Origin: DATFXM01 sp035315885
Lineage (GTDB): Bacteria > Acidobacteriota > Blastocatellia > UBA7656
DNA length: 64,000 bases
Direction: 5' to 3'
NCBI GenBank assembly: GCA_035315885.1
Contig: DATFXM010000030.1
Location: forward strand, 1 to 64,000
Shown: piece by piece, positions 1-7,375 of the stretch
Position numbering within the stretch: the stretch's first letter is position 1
Layout of the letters: each line of letters starts with the position of its first letter
Program-made: the position numbers and the translations under genes
Notes under the pieces: generated by a model
Seen by the model: only the letters and a program-made list of their open reading frames with translations
Told to the model about the DNA's origin: nothing
The model's database searches: none

Positions 1-126
1 GGTTCGCGGACTCACCGGGGGCTACGTTCTGTCGCCCGCTGCGCGGGCTCCGGTTTTTCTTGGGATCGTACCCCGGGTTCGCGGACTCACCGGGGGATAG
101 CGTTCTGTCGCCCGCTGCGCGGGCTC
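1..126. repeat. Direct repeat pair of about 50 bp, each with a GC-rich hairpin
   Basis: Two nearly identical blocks lie at 1-50 and 76-126; the second has one extra base and a small mismatch. Each holds the dyad GCCCGC-TGC-GCGGGC (34-48 and 110-124). The first hairpin is followed by a run of five T on the plus strand (54-58), so it could end a plus-strand transcript coming from outside the window. No coding potential was seen in 1-224. Confidence 0.7.
34..60 (+). terminator. Possible rho-independent terminator (plus strand)
   Basis: A six-base-pair GC stem with a TGC loop (34-48) is followed after a few bases by TTTTT. It would stop a plus-strand gene entering from the left, convergent with the response regulator at 225-857. 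The second copy of the same hairpin lacks the T run, so this may simply be part of the repeat. Confidence 0.35.
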
Positions 127-224
127 GACTAAAGTCGCCGAGGCTAGAAGGGTGGAACCGCTTTACCGTGCGGTGAGATGCTTGCGATGGGACGATTGAC
201 TGACGATTCGCTTGATCGACTTGC

Positions 225-857
225 TCACAATCCAATGATCCCGCGTTTGATTCCGATCGTCACCGCGTGAGTCCGATCATTGGCGCCAAGCTTGGATAGG
301 ATGTTCTTGACGTGGCCTTTGACGGTTTCTTCTGAAAGAGAAAGTTGGCTGGCGATCAGCTTGTTGGAGTTTCCTTCCGCGATCAGCATGAGTACATCGA
401 CTTCGCGCGCCGTCAGCACGTCTTCGCCGAGATGGTCGGCGAGTTGCGCGGCCACCTCCTGACCGATGCGCTTGCGACCAGCATGAACATCGCGAATCGT
501 TACCAGAAGCTCCTGCCGCAGGAGACTCTTCAAAAGGTAAGCCTGTGCTCCAGCCTTGAGCGCACGCGATGCCTGAACATCGCCCTTGTAGGTCGTGAGC
601 ACAATGACGCGCGCGTCTGGAAACTCGCTGCGAATGGCGATGAGAGCCTCGATCCCGTCGAGCTCCGGCATCTGCAAGTCCATCAGCGTGACATCCGGCC
701 GCAGCTTTCGGAACTGTTCAATCGCCTCAAGGCCGTTCGAGGCCTCTCCGACAATTGTCATCTCCGGCTGGGTCGCTATCAGCGCCGAGATGCCATCGCG
801 TATGAGGACATGATCATCTACGGTTAGAATTCGAATCGGTTTAGCGCTCGCGGTCAT
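225..857 (-). CDS. NarL/FixJ-family response regulator
   Basis: A 210-residue two-component response regulator. The receiver domain (about 8-125) has the acidic pair in LTVDDH (residues 14-15), the phospho-acceptor Asp60 in VTLMDLQMPELDG and the conserved Lys110 in AYLLKS. The C-terminal LuxR-type helix-turn-helix (about 147-207) contains TAREVDVLMLIAEGNSNKLIA and the recognition helix SEETVKGHVKNILSKLG. It is the standard length for the family and would bind DNA as a dimer after phosphorylation. No histidine kinase is present in the window, so its partner and signal are unknown. The start is an ATG at 857 with only a distant purine-rich stretch. It lies last in the co-directional run, separated by about 410 bp from the next gene, so it is probably transcribed on its own. 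Confidence 0.9.
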   Translation of the reverse strand: MTASAKPIRILTVDDHVLIRDGISALIATQPEMTIVGEASNGLEAIEQFRKLRPDVTLMDLQMPELDGIEALIAIRSEFPDARVIVLTTYKGDVQASRALKAGAQAYLLKSLLRQELLVTIRDVHAGRKRIGQEVAAQLADHLGEDVLTAREVDVLMLIAEGNSNKLIASQLSLSEETVKGHVKNILSKLGANDRTHAVTIGIKRGIIGL

Positions 858-1271
858 CGTTCGGCCCGACCTTCCCGAGGGATTTTGCGTAATCCTACAA
901 CGCAGCGTTTTGCCTAGGCAACACGGTTACGATGCTACGTGCTCCCAAGTTCAGGTGGTGCTCAAGCCTTGGTCCTCCAGCGCCGGAGGGACCAGAGGTT
1001 CGGTGTGCGATGGTCAGCAGATCGATAGGCTGTCGCGCCGGGAACGGCCCGTTTGGTACAGGCAACAAGGAGGGAATCCGCTTTATTTGCAACTACGCAA
1101 TCAGAGGAGGCGGTCCGGGAAGTCTTTCGGAAAGTCATGGAGAGTTGAGTGAGAATTAGCACGCGAGAGGAGTCAGAATGTCACCCTCCGTCAGGAGGGG
1201 ACTGTTTCAGGGGATTTTATTGTCGTTGCAGAATCTAATACGAGCCCTCCTTGACGGAGAGCGACATTCTC
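858..1271. other. Intergenic region (about 410 bp) with two inverted repeats
   Basis: No convincing gene is present. It contains a short dyad at 970-994 (TGGTCCTCC paired with GGAGGGACCA, one bulge), a GCC-rich segment at 895-1090 open in several frames by composition only, and the long terminal-inverted-repeat element at 1175-1270 described separately. The promoter for the response regulator should lie here, but I cannot pick one with confidence. Confidence 0.6.
1175..1270. repeat. Inverted-repeat element, MITE-like (96 bp)
   Basis: The ends are imperfect inverted copies: AGAATGTCACCCTCCGTCA at 1175-1193 matches the reverse complement of the right end (1245-1270), AGAATGTCGCTCTCCGTCA, with two mismatches; pairing continues through GGAGGG with one gap. 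The inner 44 bp are unpaired. It ends one base beyond the oxidoreductase stop codon. There is no T run, so it is not a classic terminator; a small non-autonomous mobile element is possible. No clear target-site duplication is visible. Confidence 0.5.
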
Positions 1272-2201
1272 TCATTCAGACACCGAGATCACCGCTTTTC
1301 CAAAGCCTCGTCTGTCCCGTACCTCTCCGCGATAGGCTATGGAAGCCTCTTCCAGCGAAAAGATCGCGCCGGCAAAGGCCTTGAGAGCTCCAGCATCGAG
1401 CATCGTCGCAACCTCATCAAGCTGTTTCCGGTTGGGCTCCATGATAAAAAATGCATCCTTCACCCGCTGGTCCGTAGCCGCTTCGCTCTCCGCGGCAATC
1501 GTTACAAGCCTTCCGCCCGGCTTCAGCACCGCCCACGATCTATCGAGAGTCTCGCCGCCCACGCCATCGAACACGATGTCTACGTCCTTGACCAGATCCT
1601 CGAAGCGAGCGGTCTTGTAGTCAATCACTTCGTCGGCCCCAAGCCCCTTCACGAATTCGGTGCTCGGCCCGGAAGCCGTTGCAATCACGTAGGCCCCGCG
1701 GAGATGGGCCAATTGAACCGCAAACAGGCCTACTGCGCCTGCGGCTCCGTGAATCAACACGCGATCGTCTGACTTCATCTTTGCGCGATCAAAAAGACCC
1801 TGCCACGCAGTTAAGGCTCCGATCGGTACGGTCGCCGCAAGCTCGTGAGTCAATGTTCTCGGCTTGAGCGCGATGTCCTGCGGTCGTGTCAGACAAAACT
1901 CCGCGGTGGCGCCATCCGCAAACCAGTCGTTCAAGCCGTAGACTTCATCTCCGACACTGAATTCTTCGGCGCGCTTCCCAATCGCCGCGATGACGCCCGA
2001 GAACTCGTGCCCCGGCACTACGTTTTCGCGTACCCCTCCCGCTTTTGTATGAGTAGTGGGATACCAGAGCAGTTCCGTGGGCGTCACACCGGCAGCCCGC
2101 ACGCGAATCAACAACTCCCCGTCACCAGGTTGCGGTTGAGTGAGCGATGCGGCAACCAGCAACGGTCCATCTACCGCATCGTTCAGTCGCATTGCTTTCA
2201 C
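1272..2201 (-). CDS. NADP-dependent oxidoreductase, zinc-free MDR / quinone-oxidoreductase family
   Basis: A 309-residue medium-chain dehydrogenase/reductase. The N-terminal GroES-like half has the family signatures GVTPTELLWYPTT and VPGHEFSGVIAAIG; the Rossmann half has VLIHGAAGAVGLFAVQLA (about residues 147-164), the NADPH-binding loop of quinone oxidoreductases. The catalytic zinc ligands of alcohol dehydrogenases are absent. It probably reduces a quinone or enone with NADPH; the true substrate cannot be told. I take the GTG at 2201 because the product begins MKAMRL, as is common in this family, and GAGGTGA lies just upstream; an ATG at 2192 is the alternative. The GTG overlaps the stop codon of the norB remnant, so both are probably read from the sigma-54 promoter at 2636-2650. 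Confidence 0.85.
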   Translation of the reverse strand: MKAMRLNDAVDGPLLVAASLTQPQPGDGELLIRVRAAGVTPTELLWYPTTHTKAGGVRENVVPGHEFSGVIAAIGKRAEEFSVGDEVYGLNDWFADGATAEFCLTRPQDIALKPRTLTHELAATVPIGALTAWQGLFDRAKMKSDDRVLIHGAAGAVGLFAVQLAHLRGAYVIATASGPSTEFVKGLGADEVIDYKTARFEDLVKDVDIVFDGVGGETLDRSWAVLKPGGRLVTIAAESEAATDQRVKDAFFIMEPNRKQLDEVATMLDAGALKAFAGAIFSLEEASIAYRGEVRDRRGFGKAVISVSE

Positions 2202-2611
2202 AAATCACCTCGTCGAACTGCGCCGCTTTTCAACTTCGAGCCGAGGCCGTTTCGGGCACGCCAATGATAATCCTTTCGGTCTTTGGAGGCTATCATCAAC
2301 CTCAAAACGAAGTAGCCGAAAGCAACCGCGCCGAATGCGAAAACTGTGTCGCCCGCCATCCGCATCCAACGGAGAAACTGCATCAGGTCGGTCTGCATAA
2401 ACTCCGCGCTGCGAGCCGACCAGTAGCCAGCGGAGACCGACTGATACGTCTGCAACAAACCGATCGGCAGCAGGCTAAGCACGATCTCCATCAGCATGCC
2501 GACGTTGATCGCCCAGAACGCTACGCGAATCATCACCTTTAGATTCGTGGATGAGCGCGCGGTGATCGGACTCGATTGTGAGTGAGACTCAAGCTCTCGC
2601 AGGCCGATCAC
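2198..2611 (-). pseudogene. norB: Remnant of nitric oxide reductase large subunit (C-terminal end of NorB/qNOR)
   Basis: A 137-residue open frame. Residues about 22-110 match the last transmembrane part of the heme-copper nitric oxide reductase subunit NorB/qNOR: FWAINVGMLMEIVLSLLPIG, then GYWSARSAEFMQ, LRWMRMAGDTVFAFGAVA. Full qNOR proteins are about 750 residues, so the catalytic heme and FeB helices are missing. The frame opens only at 2635, where a stop precedes it, and the likely start is a GTG at 2611. Two hydrophobic segments remain. It lies directly behind a sigma-54 promoter and enhancer-like site and is coupled to the oxidoreductase gene by a four-base overlap. I read it as a decayed norB whose promoter still serves the next gene; a retained small membrane protein is the less likely alternative. 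Confidence is for the family match and fragment status. Confidence 0.65.
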
Positions 2612-2635
2612 GTCCCTGCTCGATGGGAAGGGAAG

Positions 2636-2650
2636 TCAACAGGGGGGCCA
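2636..2650 (-). promoter_or_regulatory. Sigma-54 (-24/-12) promoter, type I, before norB remnant/oxidoreductase
   Basis: Read on the minus strand the site is TTGGCCCCCCTGTTGACTT: TGGC, seven bases, then TTGA. The GG/GA spacing is exact for RpoN promoters, with A in place of C in the -12 element. The start of transcription would be near 2625, about 14 bases before the GTG at 2611. It lies 48 bp from the centre of the shared inverted-repeat site at 2689-2707. Confidence 0.6.
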
Positions 2651-2688
2651 ATCTTAAGTGCTTGATTCTTATCTGAGAAGGGTTTGTG

Positions 2689-2707
2689 TTCGCGAATTTC
2701 TTGCGAA
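2689..2707 (-). promoter_or_regulatory. Type I enhancer-like inverted repeat (copy A)
   Basis: Minus strand: TTCGCAAGAAATTCGCGAA, a dyad TTCGCRA-GAAAT-TCGCGAA. The same 19-mer recurs at 57935-57953 and 62192-62210, each 48-49 bp upstream of a -24/-12 promoter. It is probably the binding site of a sigma-54 activator. Confidence 0.7.
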
Positions 2708-2739
2708 GGGCCGCGAGTGCGCTGTATCTAGGTTCGCGT

Positions 2740-3495
2740 TCAGCTTACTGCTTTGAAAATCCGCTGGGTGCCCGCTTCAGGTCCATCCGGGCAAGCGAAG
2801 ATCGACGTACCTGCAACGAGCACGTTTGCACCTGCTTCGACGGCCCTCGTCGCCGTCTCAGCATCGATTCCGCCATCAACCTCTAAGTCGCAGTCCGGAT
2901 TTCGCGAGTCCAGTTGAACCCTGACCTGTGAGATCTTCTTCAGGGTGTGTTCGATGAAACGTTGCCCGCCAAAGCCCGGATTCACCGTCATAACCAGGAC
3001 CAGATCCAAGTCTTCGAGGACCTCGTCGAGCGTTATGGCAGGGGTGGAAGGGTTGAGACCAACGCCCACTTTTTTGCCGAGCCCTTTGATGAGTTGAATC
3101 GTGCGGTCCAGATGCGGTGAGGTTTCCTGATGGACGATGACATTGTCGGTCCCAGCCTTCGCGAATGTTTCCACGTAACGCTCGGGCTGCTGGATCATCA
3201 GATGCGCTTCGAGGGGTAACGACGTGGCGCGGCGGACTGCTTCGACAATCGGTATCCCCAGGCTGATATTGGGAACGAATTGGCCATCCATGATGTCGAT
3301 ATGAATGCGATCGGCGCCCGCCCTATCGACAGCTATAATCTGCTCGCCCAAGCGCAAGAAGTCAGCAGCGAGGATAGACGGAGCGATCTTAATGAGCGAC
3401 GCCCGTCCTGCGCCCCCGTGCGCTCCACAAGCTGTCCCGATCGTCACGCCCAAAGAGCCAAGTTCATCTGTCTTCGCTGAATTCATCATCGTCAC
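2740..3495 (-). CDS. rpe: Ribulose-phosphate 3-epimerase
   Basis: Interconverts D-ribulose 5-phosphate and D-xylulose 5-phosphate in the pentose-phosphate pathway. The TIM-barrel core starts at IKIAPSILAADF (about residue 35). Metal-binding and catalytic residues are visible: His65, Asp67 in HIDIMDGQFVPNIS, His98 in LEAHLMI, Asp207 in DLEVDGGI; the phosphate-gripping motifs VNPGFGGQ (171-178) and LVAGTSIF (226-233) are intact. The 251 residues exceed the usual 215-225 because of a 34-residue N-terminal extension; no better internal start is evident, so the ATG at 3495 (or the one at 3486) is kept. It is the last sugar gene of the acetate kinase-ATP synthase-pentose-phosphate unit and is separated from pgl by a heptamer-repeat hairpin. 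Confidence 0.95.
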   Translation of the reverse strand: MTMMNSAKTDELGSLGVTIGTACGAHGGAGRASLIKIAPSILAADFLRLGEQIIAVDRAGADRIHIDIMDGQFVPNISLGIPIVEAVRRATSLPLEAHLMIQQPERYVETFAKAGTDNVIVHQETSPHLDRTIQLIKGLGKKVGVGLNPSTPAITLDEVLEDLDLVLVMTVNPGFGGQRFIEHTLKKISQVRVQLDSRNPDCDLEVDGGIDAETATRAVEAGANVLVAGTSIFACPDGPEAGTQRIFKAVS

Positions 3496-3503
3496 TATTC
3501 TTA

Positions 3504-3588
3504 GTTCTGAGTTCTGAGTTCTGAGTACAGAGAACTGAGTTCTGAGGCCTTATATCCGCACTCAGAACTCAGAACTCAGAGCTCAGAA
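3504..3588. repeat. Inverted heptamer microsatellite (GTTCTGA / CTCAGAA)
   Basis: Six seven-base units run from 3504 to 3545 (GTTCTGA four times, with GTACAGA and GAACTGA between) and four units of CTCAGAA/CTCAGAG run from 3561 to 3588 in inverted orientation, separated by 15 bases. The transcript between pgl and rpe would fold into a long, slightly imperfect hairpin of about 25-28 bp. It overlaps the pgl stop codon. Confidence 0.85.
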
Positions 3589-4335
3589 CTTCCCAGTGGC
3601 TTCGCGCTTCTGCCACGCCGCCGAGTCGACCAACCACAGCAGACTTCCGTTTACCGGTTGAATCAACTGCGACGGGTAGCGGCCAGCCTGCCCTTCGAGC
3701 ACCTCGTGCAGGACAGCGGATTTTTCTGTCCCGCTGACGAAGAAAATCACCGAGGCCGCGTTGTTCAACACCGGAAGCGTCATCGTGATGCGAAACGTGT
3801 TGAACTTCTCGACCCAGTTCGATACGACCAGCCGCTCGCGTTCGCCGAGTGCCTTTGTACCAGGGAAGAGAGACGCTGTGTGTCCATCCGGCCCCATCCC
3901 CAGTAGCAGAAGGTCTAGGCGAGGCAATGCGCCCGAACGCAATTTAAAAAAGGCCCGCAAGTCTTCTTCGTACTCATCGGCGGCCAATCTCGCATCGCCA
4001 TATTCACCTTTGATGCGATGGATGTTGGCAGCCGGAACGGGTACTTTGTCGAGCATCGCTTCACGGGCCATGCGATAGTTGCTGTCCTGGTGATCCGGAG
4101 CCACGTGGCGCTCGTCGCCCCAGAAGAAATGGATCCGGTCCCAGGGCACTTGCGCTCGCAACGATGGATCGTCAGCCAGTAGTGAATACACACTCTTTGG
4201 CGTGTTTCCGCCGGAGAGCGCCACCGAAAACACGCCGCTTGCTTGAACCGCGTTTGTTGCGTGGCTAACAAATTTCGCGGCCGCCGCGCGCGCGAGTTCG
4301 GTGGCGTTCGACACGATCTGAATCTCGGGCTTCAT
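3583..4335 (-). CDS. pgl: 6-phosphogluconolactonase
   Basis: Hydrolyses 6-phospho-glucono-1,5-lactone to 6-phosphogluconate, the step between Zwf and Gnd. The 250-residue protein is of the NagB/DevB fold: FSVALSGGNTPKSVYSLL near the N-terminus binds phosphate, FFWGDERHVAPDHQDSNYRMA is the family signature, and LLLGMGPDGHTASLFPG carries the catalytic Asp/His region. Length and motifs are normal. It lies 53 bp downstream of the aldolase gene in the same strand and unit. The stop codon lies inside the heptamer repeat that separates it from rpe. Confidence 0.95.
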   Translation of the reverse strand: MKPEIQIVSNATELARAAAAKFVSHATNAVQASGVFSVALSGGNTPKSVYSLLADDPSLRAQVPWDRIHFFWGDERHVAPDHQDSNYRMAREAMLDKVPVPAANIHRIKGEYGDARLAADEYEEDLRAFFKLRSGALPRLDLLLLGMGPDGHTASLFPGTKALGERERLVVSNWVEKFNTFRITMTLPVLNNAASVIFFVSGTEKSAVLHEVLEGQAGRYPSQLIQPVNGSLLWLVDSAAWQKREATGKF

Positions 4336-4388
4336 GCAATGAACCCCCTTCGTTCAAGTTTAGTTTCTCGGGTCAGCTACACCGCGAT

Positions 4389-5312
4389 CTACGATTCATT
4401 TCCAGCGTAGATCTTGATGATCGTGTCGAGCAGCTTTAGCGCATCGGGGCGCTTGCGCTGAAACGAATTGCGCCCGATGATCGACCCGAAGCCTCCGCCT
4501 GCCTGGACTCCGCGAATCTCTTCGAGCACCTCGGCGTCTGACTCGGCGGGCCCACCGGAGAAGATCACAATGCGCCGTCCGTTGAAGGTGCACTGCACGA
4601 CATGGCGAATGCGGTCGGGCAACGTGCTGACCGGAATCTGCTCCTTCTCATAAACCTTGCGCGCCGCGTCCTGCTCGATGTGCGCAGTGGGGATTTTCAC
4701 TTTGATGATGTGAGCGCCTAGCTGCGCCGCCAGATGCGCCGCGTATCCGCACACATCAATTCCGGTTTCGCCCGCTTTGCTGATATCGGAGCCGCGCGGG
4801 TACGACCAGATCACCACCACCAGTCCGTGACGTTTGGCCTCTTCGGCGTAGGCGCGGATCGTCGAGTACATTTCAAGGCGGTTCATCGAGCCCGGATAGA
4901 TGGTGAAGCCGATGCCGACGCAGCCGAGCCGCTGGGCGTCTCTCACGCTGCCTGTCAACGCCTGGTTCGGGTCTCTCTCGTCGTGCAGCAGGTCGTGATC
5001 GTTGACCTTGAGGATCAGAGGTATCTCGCCCGCGTAATCTCGAGCGCCGGCTTCCAGAAATCCGAGGGGTGCCGCGTAAGCGTTACACCCTGCCTCGATT
5101 GCAAGCTCGAAATGATAGCGCGGGTCATAAGCCGGGGGGTTCGGCGCGAAGCTGCGCGCCGGCCCATGCTCGAAGCCCTGATCCACGGGCAGAATGACAA
5201 GCTTGCCGCTACCGGCGAGCCGCCCATGATTCAAGAGCCTGGCAAGGTTGGTGAGCGTCCCGGGGTTGTCGCTACCGTACCATCCTAGTATTTCTCTAAC
5301 TCGGTCTGTCAT
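4389..5312 (-). CDS. fbaB: Class I fructose-bisphosphate aldolase (DhnA/FbaB type)
   Basis: Cleaves or forms fructose 1,6-bisphosphate through a Schiff base, without metal. The 307-residue TIM barrel contains LPVDQGFEHG (41-50), the likely catalytic Asp, and the Schiff-base lysine in HIIKVKIPTA (Lys204 or Lys206), followed by IFSGGPAESDAEVLEEIRG and GGGFGSIIGRNSFQR, the phosphate-binding end of the barrel. This is the archaeal/DhnA-type class I enzyme rather than class II. A GGAGG stretch lies upstream of the ATG at 5312. No phosphofructokinase is in the window, so it may serve mainly gluconeogenesis or triose recycling from the pentose-phosphate route. Confidence 0.92.
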   Translation of the reverse strand: MTDRVREILGWYGSDNPGTLTNLARLLNHGRLAGSGKLVILPVDQGFEHGPARSFAPNPPAYDPRYHFELAIEAGCNAYAAPLGFLEAGARDYAGEIPLILKVNDHDLLHDERDPNQALTGSVRDAQRLGCVGIGFTIYPGSMNRLEMYSTIRAYAEEAKRHGLVVVIWSYPRGSDISKAGETGIDVCGYAAHLAAQLGAHIIKVKIPTAHIEQDAARKVYEKEQIPVSTLPDRIRHVVQCTFNGRRIVIFSGGPAESDAEVLEEIRGVQAGGGFGSIIGRNSFQRKRPDALKLLDTIIKIYAGNES

Positions 5313-5321
5313 ATTCCCTCC

Positions 5322-6281
5322 TTAATAAGTGCGAAACTTATGCGAGACTTCATGCCACTGCGGGTTTAGCGGACGGGTTTCCCGATTCTCGAGCAACCCG
5401 GAAATCCAGCCAAGCAGTCGTGCCCGCACTTCGCCGCGGTTGATCTCATTGAGCATTTCGTGTCGGCCGCCGGAATAGAAATCGTGGGAGATGCCGTACA
5501 TGCCCGCCCGGTGATAGCGCTCGACGAGTAACTGTACTCCTTCGAGCCGCTCACCCACTGGATCTTCGCTTCCGGAGAACAAGTAAATGGGCAGGTCACT
5601 GCGTATGCTGCGAAGCCTGACCGGGTCGGCGAGTCGCGGAGCCGCCGCTAAAAACGATGAGAAGGATGCGGGCTGAAGTTGTGCAAAGCACAACGGGTCG
5701 TTGATGAATTCATCCACAACCTCGCTATCTCGACTCAACCAATCGAACTGAGTCCGCGCCGGTTCGAAATGTGCATTCAGGATGTTTTTGCCCGGCGGCG
5801 CCGGGCTCGCCAGACGCGCTAGCCCATCGAGAGCACCCGATCCGGAAAGGATGAGACCGTCGATGTCCTGGCTGTGGTCGAGTACAAACTGTTGTGCTGC
5901 GAACGAACCCATGCTGTGTCCCAGCAGGAAGAATGGCCGGTCGGGATTTCCTGCTTTGACGATCCGGCTTAAACGAACTATGTCTTCCACCAGCAAATCA
6001 AAACCGCCCTCGCCGAAATCTCCGAAGTGGGCAGCCGACGGCGCGGAGCGACCGTGTCCGCGATGATCGTTTCCGTAGATCGTAAACCCCGCTGATGTCA
6101 GAGCCTCGATCAAGCCGGCATATCGGCCGATGTGTTCACCCATACCGTGCGCAATCTGGACCACACCGTGCACGGGCCCGCGGCTATCCCATCGGGCACA
6201 CGCTATGCTCAGTCCATCGGTGCTCCTAAACCGAAACTTGCTCGAAGGCGTCGTTGCTGGAATGCGGGTATGAAGCGACAT
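5322..6281 (-). CDS. Alpha/beta hydrolase, monoacylglycerol lipase-like (serine aminopeptidase S33 fold)
   Basis: A 319-residue alpha/beta hydrolase. VQIAHGMGEHIGRY (about 41-54) forms the oxyanion region, NDHRGHGRSA follows, the nucleophile is Ser123 in LLGHSMGSFAAQQF, and the acid and base are in LFSGSEDPVGE and GGRHEMLNE. This arrangement is typical of monoglyceride lipases and lysophospholipases of the PldB/Hydrolase_4 group. The substrate is not known from sequence. There is no signal peptide, so it acts in the cytoplasm. It sits 9 bp upstream of the aldolase gene and 12 bp downstream of glucokinase, so it is part of the same operon although its role in sugar metabolism is not obvious. 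Confidence 0.85.
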   Translation of the reverse strand: MSLHTRIPATTPSSKFRFRSTDGLSIACARWDSRGPVHGVVQIAHGMGEHIGRYAGLIEALTSAGFTIYGNDHRGHGRSAPSAAHFGDFGEGGFDLLVEDIVRLSRIVKAGNPDRPFFLLGHSMGSFAAQQFVLDHSQDIDGLILSGSGALDGLARLASPAPPGKNILNAHFEPARTQFDWLSRDSEVVDEFINDPLCFAQLQPASFSSFLAAAPRLADPVRLRSIRSDLPIYLFSGSEDPVGERLEGVQLLVERYHRAGMYGISHDFYSGGRHEMLNEINRGEVRARLLGWISGLLENRETRPLNPQWHEVSHKFRTY

Positions 6282-6293
6282 AGGACCTCGTAG

Positions 6294-7277
6294 TCACATC
6301 AGTGTTGCCTGAATACCGGCATAACGGGCTGCGCCAAACAGCGCGGCCTTATCATTGAGAATCACGCGCACGGGAATGGCTTCCAACAAGTGCTTGAACC
6401 GTCCCTTTGCGACGAAGGATTCGAGGAAAGCCGGCCCTCTTAGCTTTTGTAGTATCTTGGGAGCGATCCCGCCGCCGATGTACACCCCGCCGGTTGCCAG
6501 CAACTTCAAAGCGAGGTTGCCTGCCTCTGAGCCGAAACAAGAGATAAAAAGATCAAGCGCCTGCTCGCATAGCCCGCACTTGCCTTCCAGAGCCGCCTTG
6601 GAAATCGCAGCGGAAGGATCCCCATGTTCCATTTCGTCAAGTAGCCAGCCGGGCGCTTCGCCGTGACCGGTCTCGCGCAGGAAGTTAAAGATATGCAGCA
6701 AACCGGGTCCGGAAACTACGCGTTCCCAACTCGCGTGACCGTACGTCTTGAGCAAATACCGAAGCAGGTCTACCTCAAGGTCGTTTCGCGGTGCGAAGTC
6801 CGCGTGGCCTCCTTCGCAGGCGAACGGATGAAAGTGCTTGCCGTCCCAGTAGGCCCCGGCTTCACCAAGCCCGGTGCCCGCCGATATCACCGCAGCGTTG
6901 CCAGCATTTGGCGACCCGGGGTTGAGCACTGCCAAGTCTTTCTCCTCGAGCATCAGAGCGCCGTAGGTGTTTGCCACAAGATCATTGATGAGCCACACGG
7001 ACTGGATGCGCAGCTCGCCAGCCAGCGTCTCCTGGTCGACGACCCATGGGAGGTTCGGAGTTTCGACTCGTTGGTGTTGGACAGGGCCGGCAATCCCGAA
7101 ACAGGCGTACTCAATCGCGAGCCTGTGATGCGAAACGAACTGGCCCACGATCTCATCCAGACCCTTGTGCCGGTGGCTCGGGTAGTCCTTTTCGACAACC
7201 AGATTCAGTCGCCCGCCTTCGATTGTAAAAAAAGCGAGCCGAGTTGAAGTTCCACCAACATCACCTGCAAGAATCAT
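6294..7277 (-). CDS. glk: Glucokinase (Glk family)
   Basis: Phosphorylates glucose with ATP to glucose 6-phosphate, feeding Zwf and Pgi encoded next to it. The ATP-binding motif LAGDVGGTSTRLAFF is at the extreme N-terminus; LPWVVDQETL, VISAGTGLGEAGAYWDG and FACEGGHADFAPRNDLE are Glk-family (not ROK) signatures, and GGVYIGGGIAPKIL lies near the end. I chose the ATG at 7277 because AGAGAGG precedes it at good spacing and the motif then begins at residue 3; an open frame extends to 7325 but would add 16 unrelated residues. The product is 327 residues, normal for Glk. Confidence 0.93.
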   Translation of the reverse strand: MILAGDVGGTSTRLAFFTIEGGRLNLVVEKDYPSHRHKGLDEIVGQFVSHHRLAIEYACFGIAGPVQHQRVETPNLPWVVDQETLAGELRIQSVWLINDLVANTYGALMLEEKDLAVLNPGSPNAGNAAVISAGTGLGEAGAYWDGKHFHPFACEGGHADFAPRNDLEVDLLRYLLKTYGHASWERVVSGPGLLHIFNFLRETGHGEAPGWLLDEMEHGDPSAAISKAALEGKCGLCEQALDLFISCFGSEAGNLALKLLATGGVYIGGGIAPKILQKLRGPAFLESFVAKGRFKHLLEAIPVRVILNDKAALFGAARYAGIQATLM

Positions 7278-7375
7278 GAGATCCTCTCTGAACCTCCGGT
7301 CTAGCAGATCGAAGGAAAATTTCAAATCGACTCGTACCGACTCACTGTGCGTAGGCGAATCGCTTACGCTCCCAC

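Noticed and set aside
895..1092. Minus-strand frame of 65 residues and overlapping plus-strand frames in the 858-1271 spacer
   Set aside because: No ribosome site, no family pattern, high proline/arginine/serine content as expected for GC-rich non-coding DNA.
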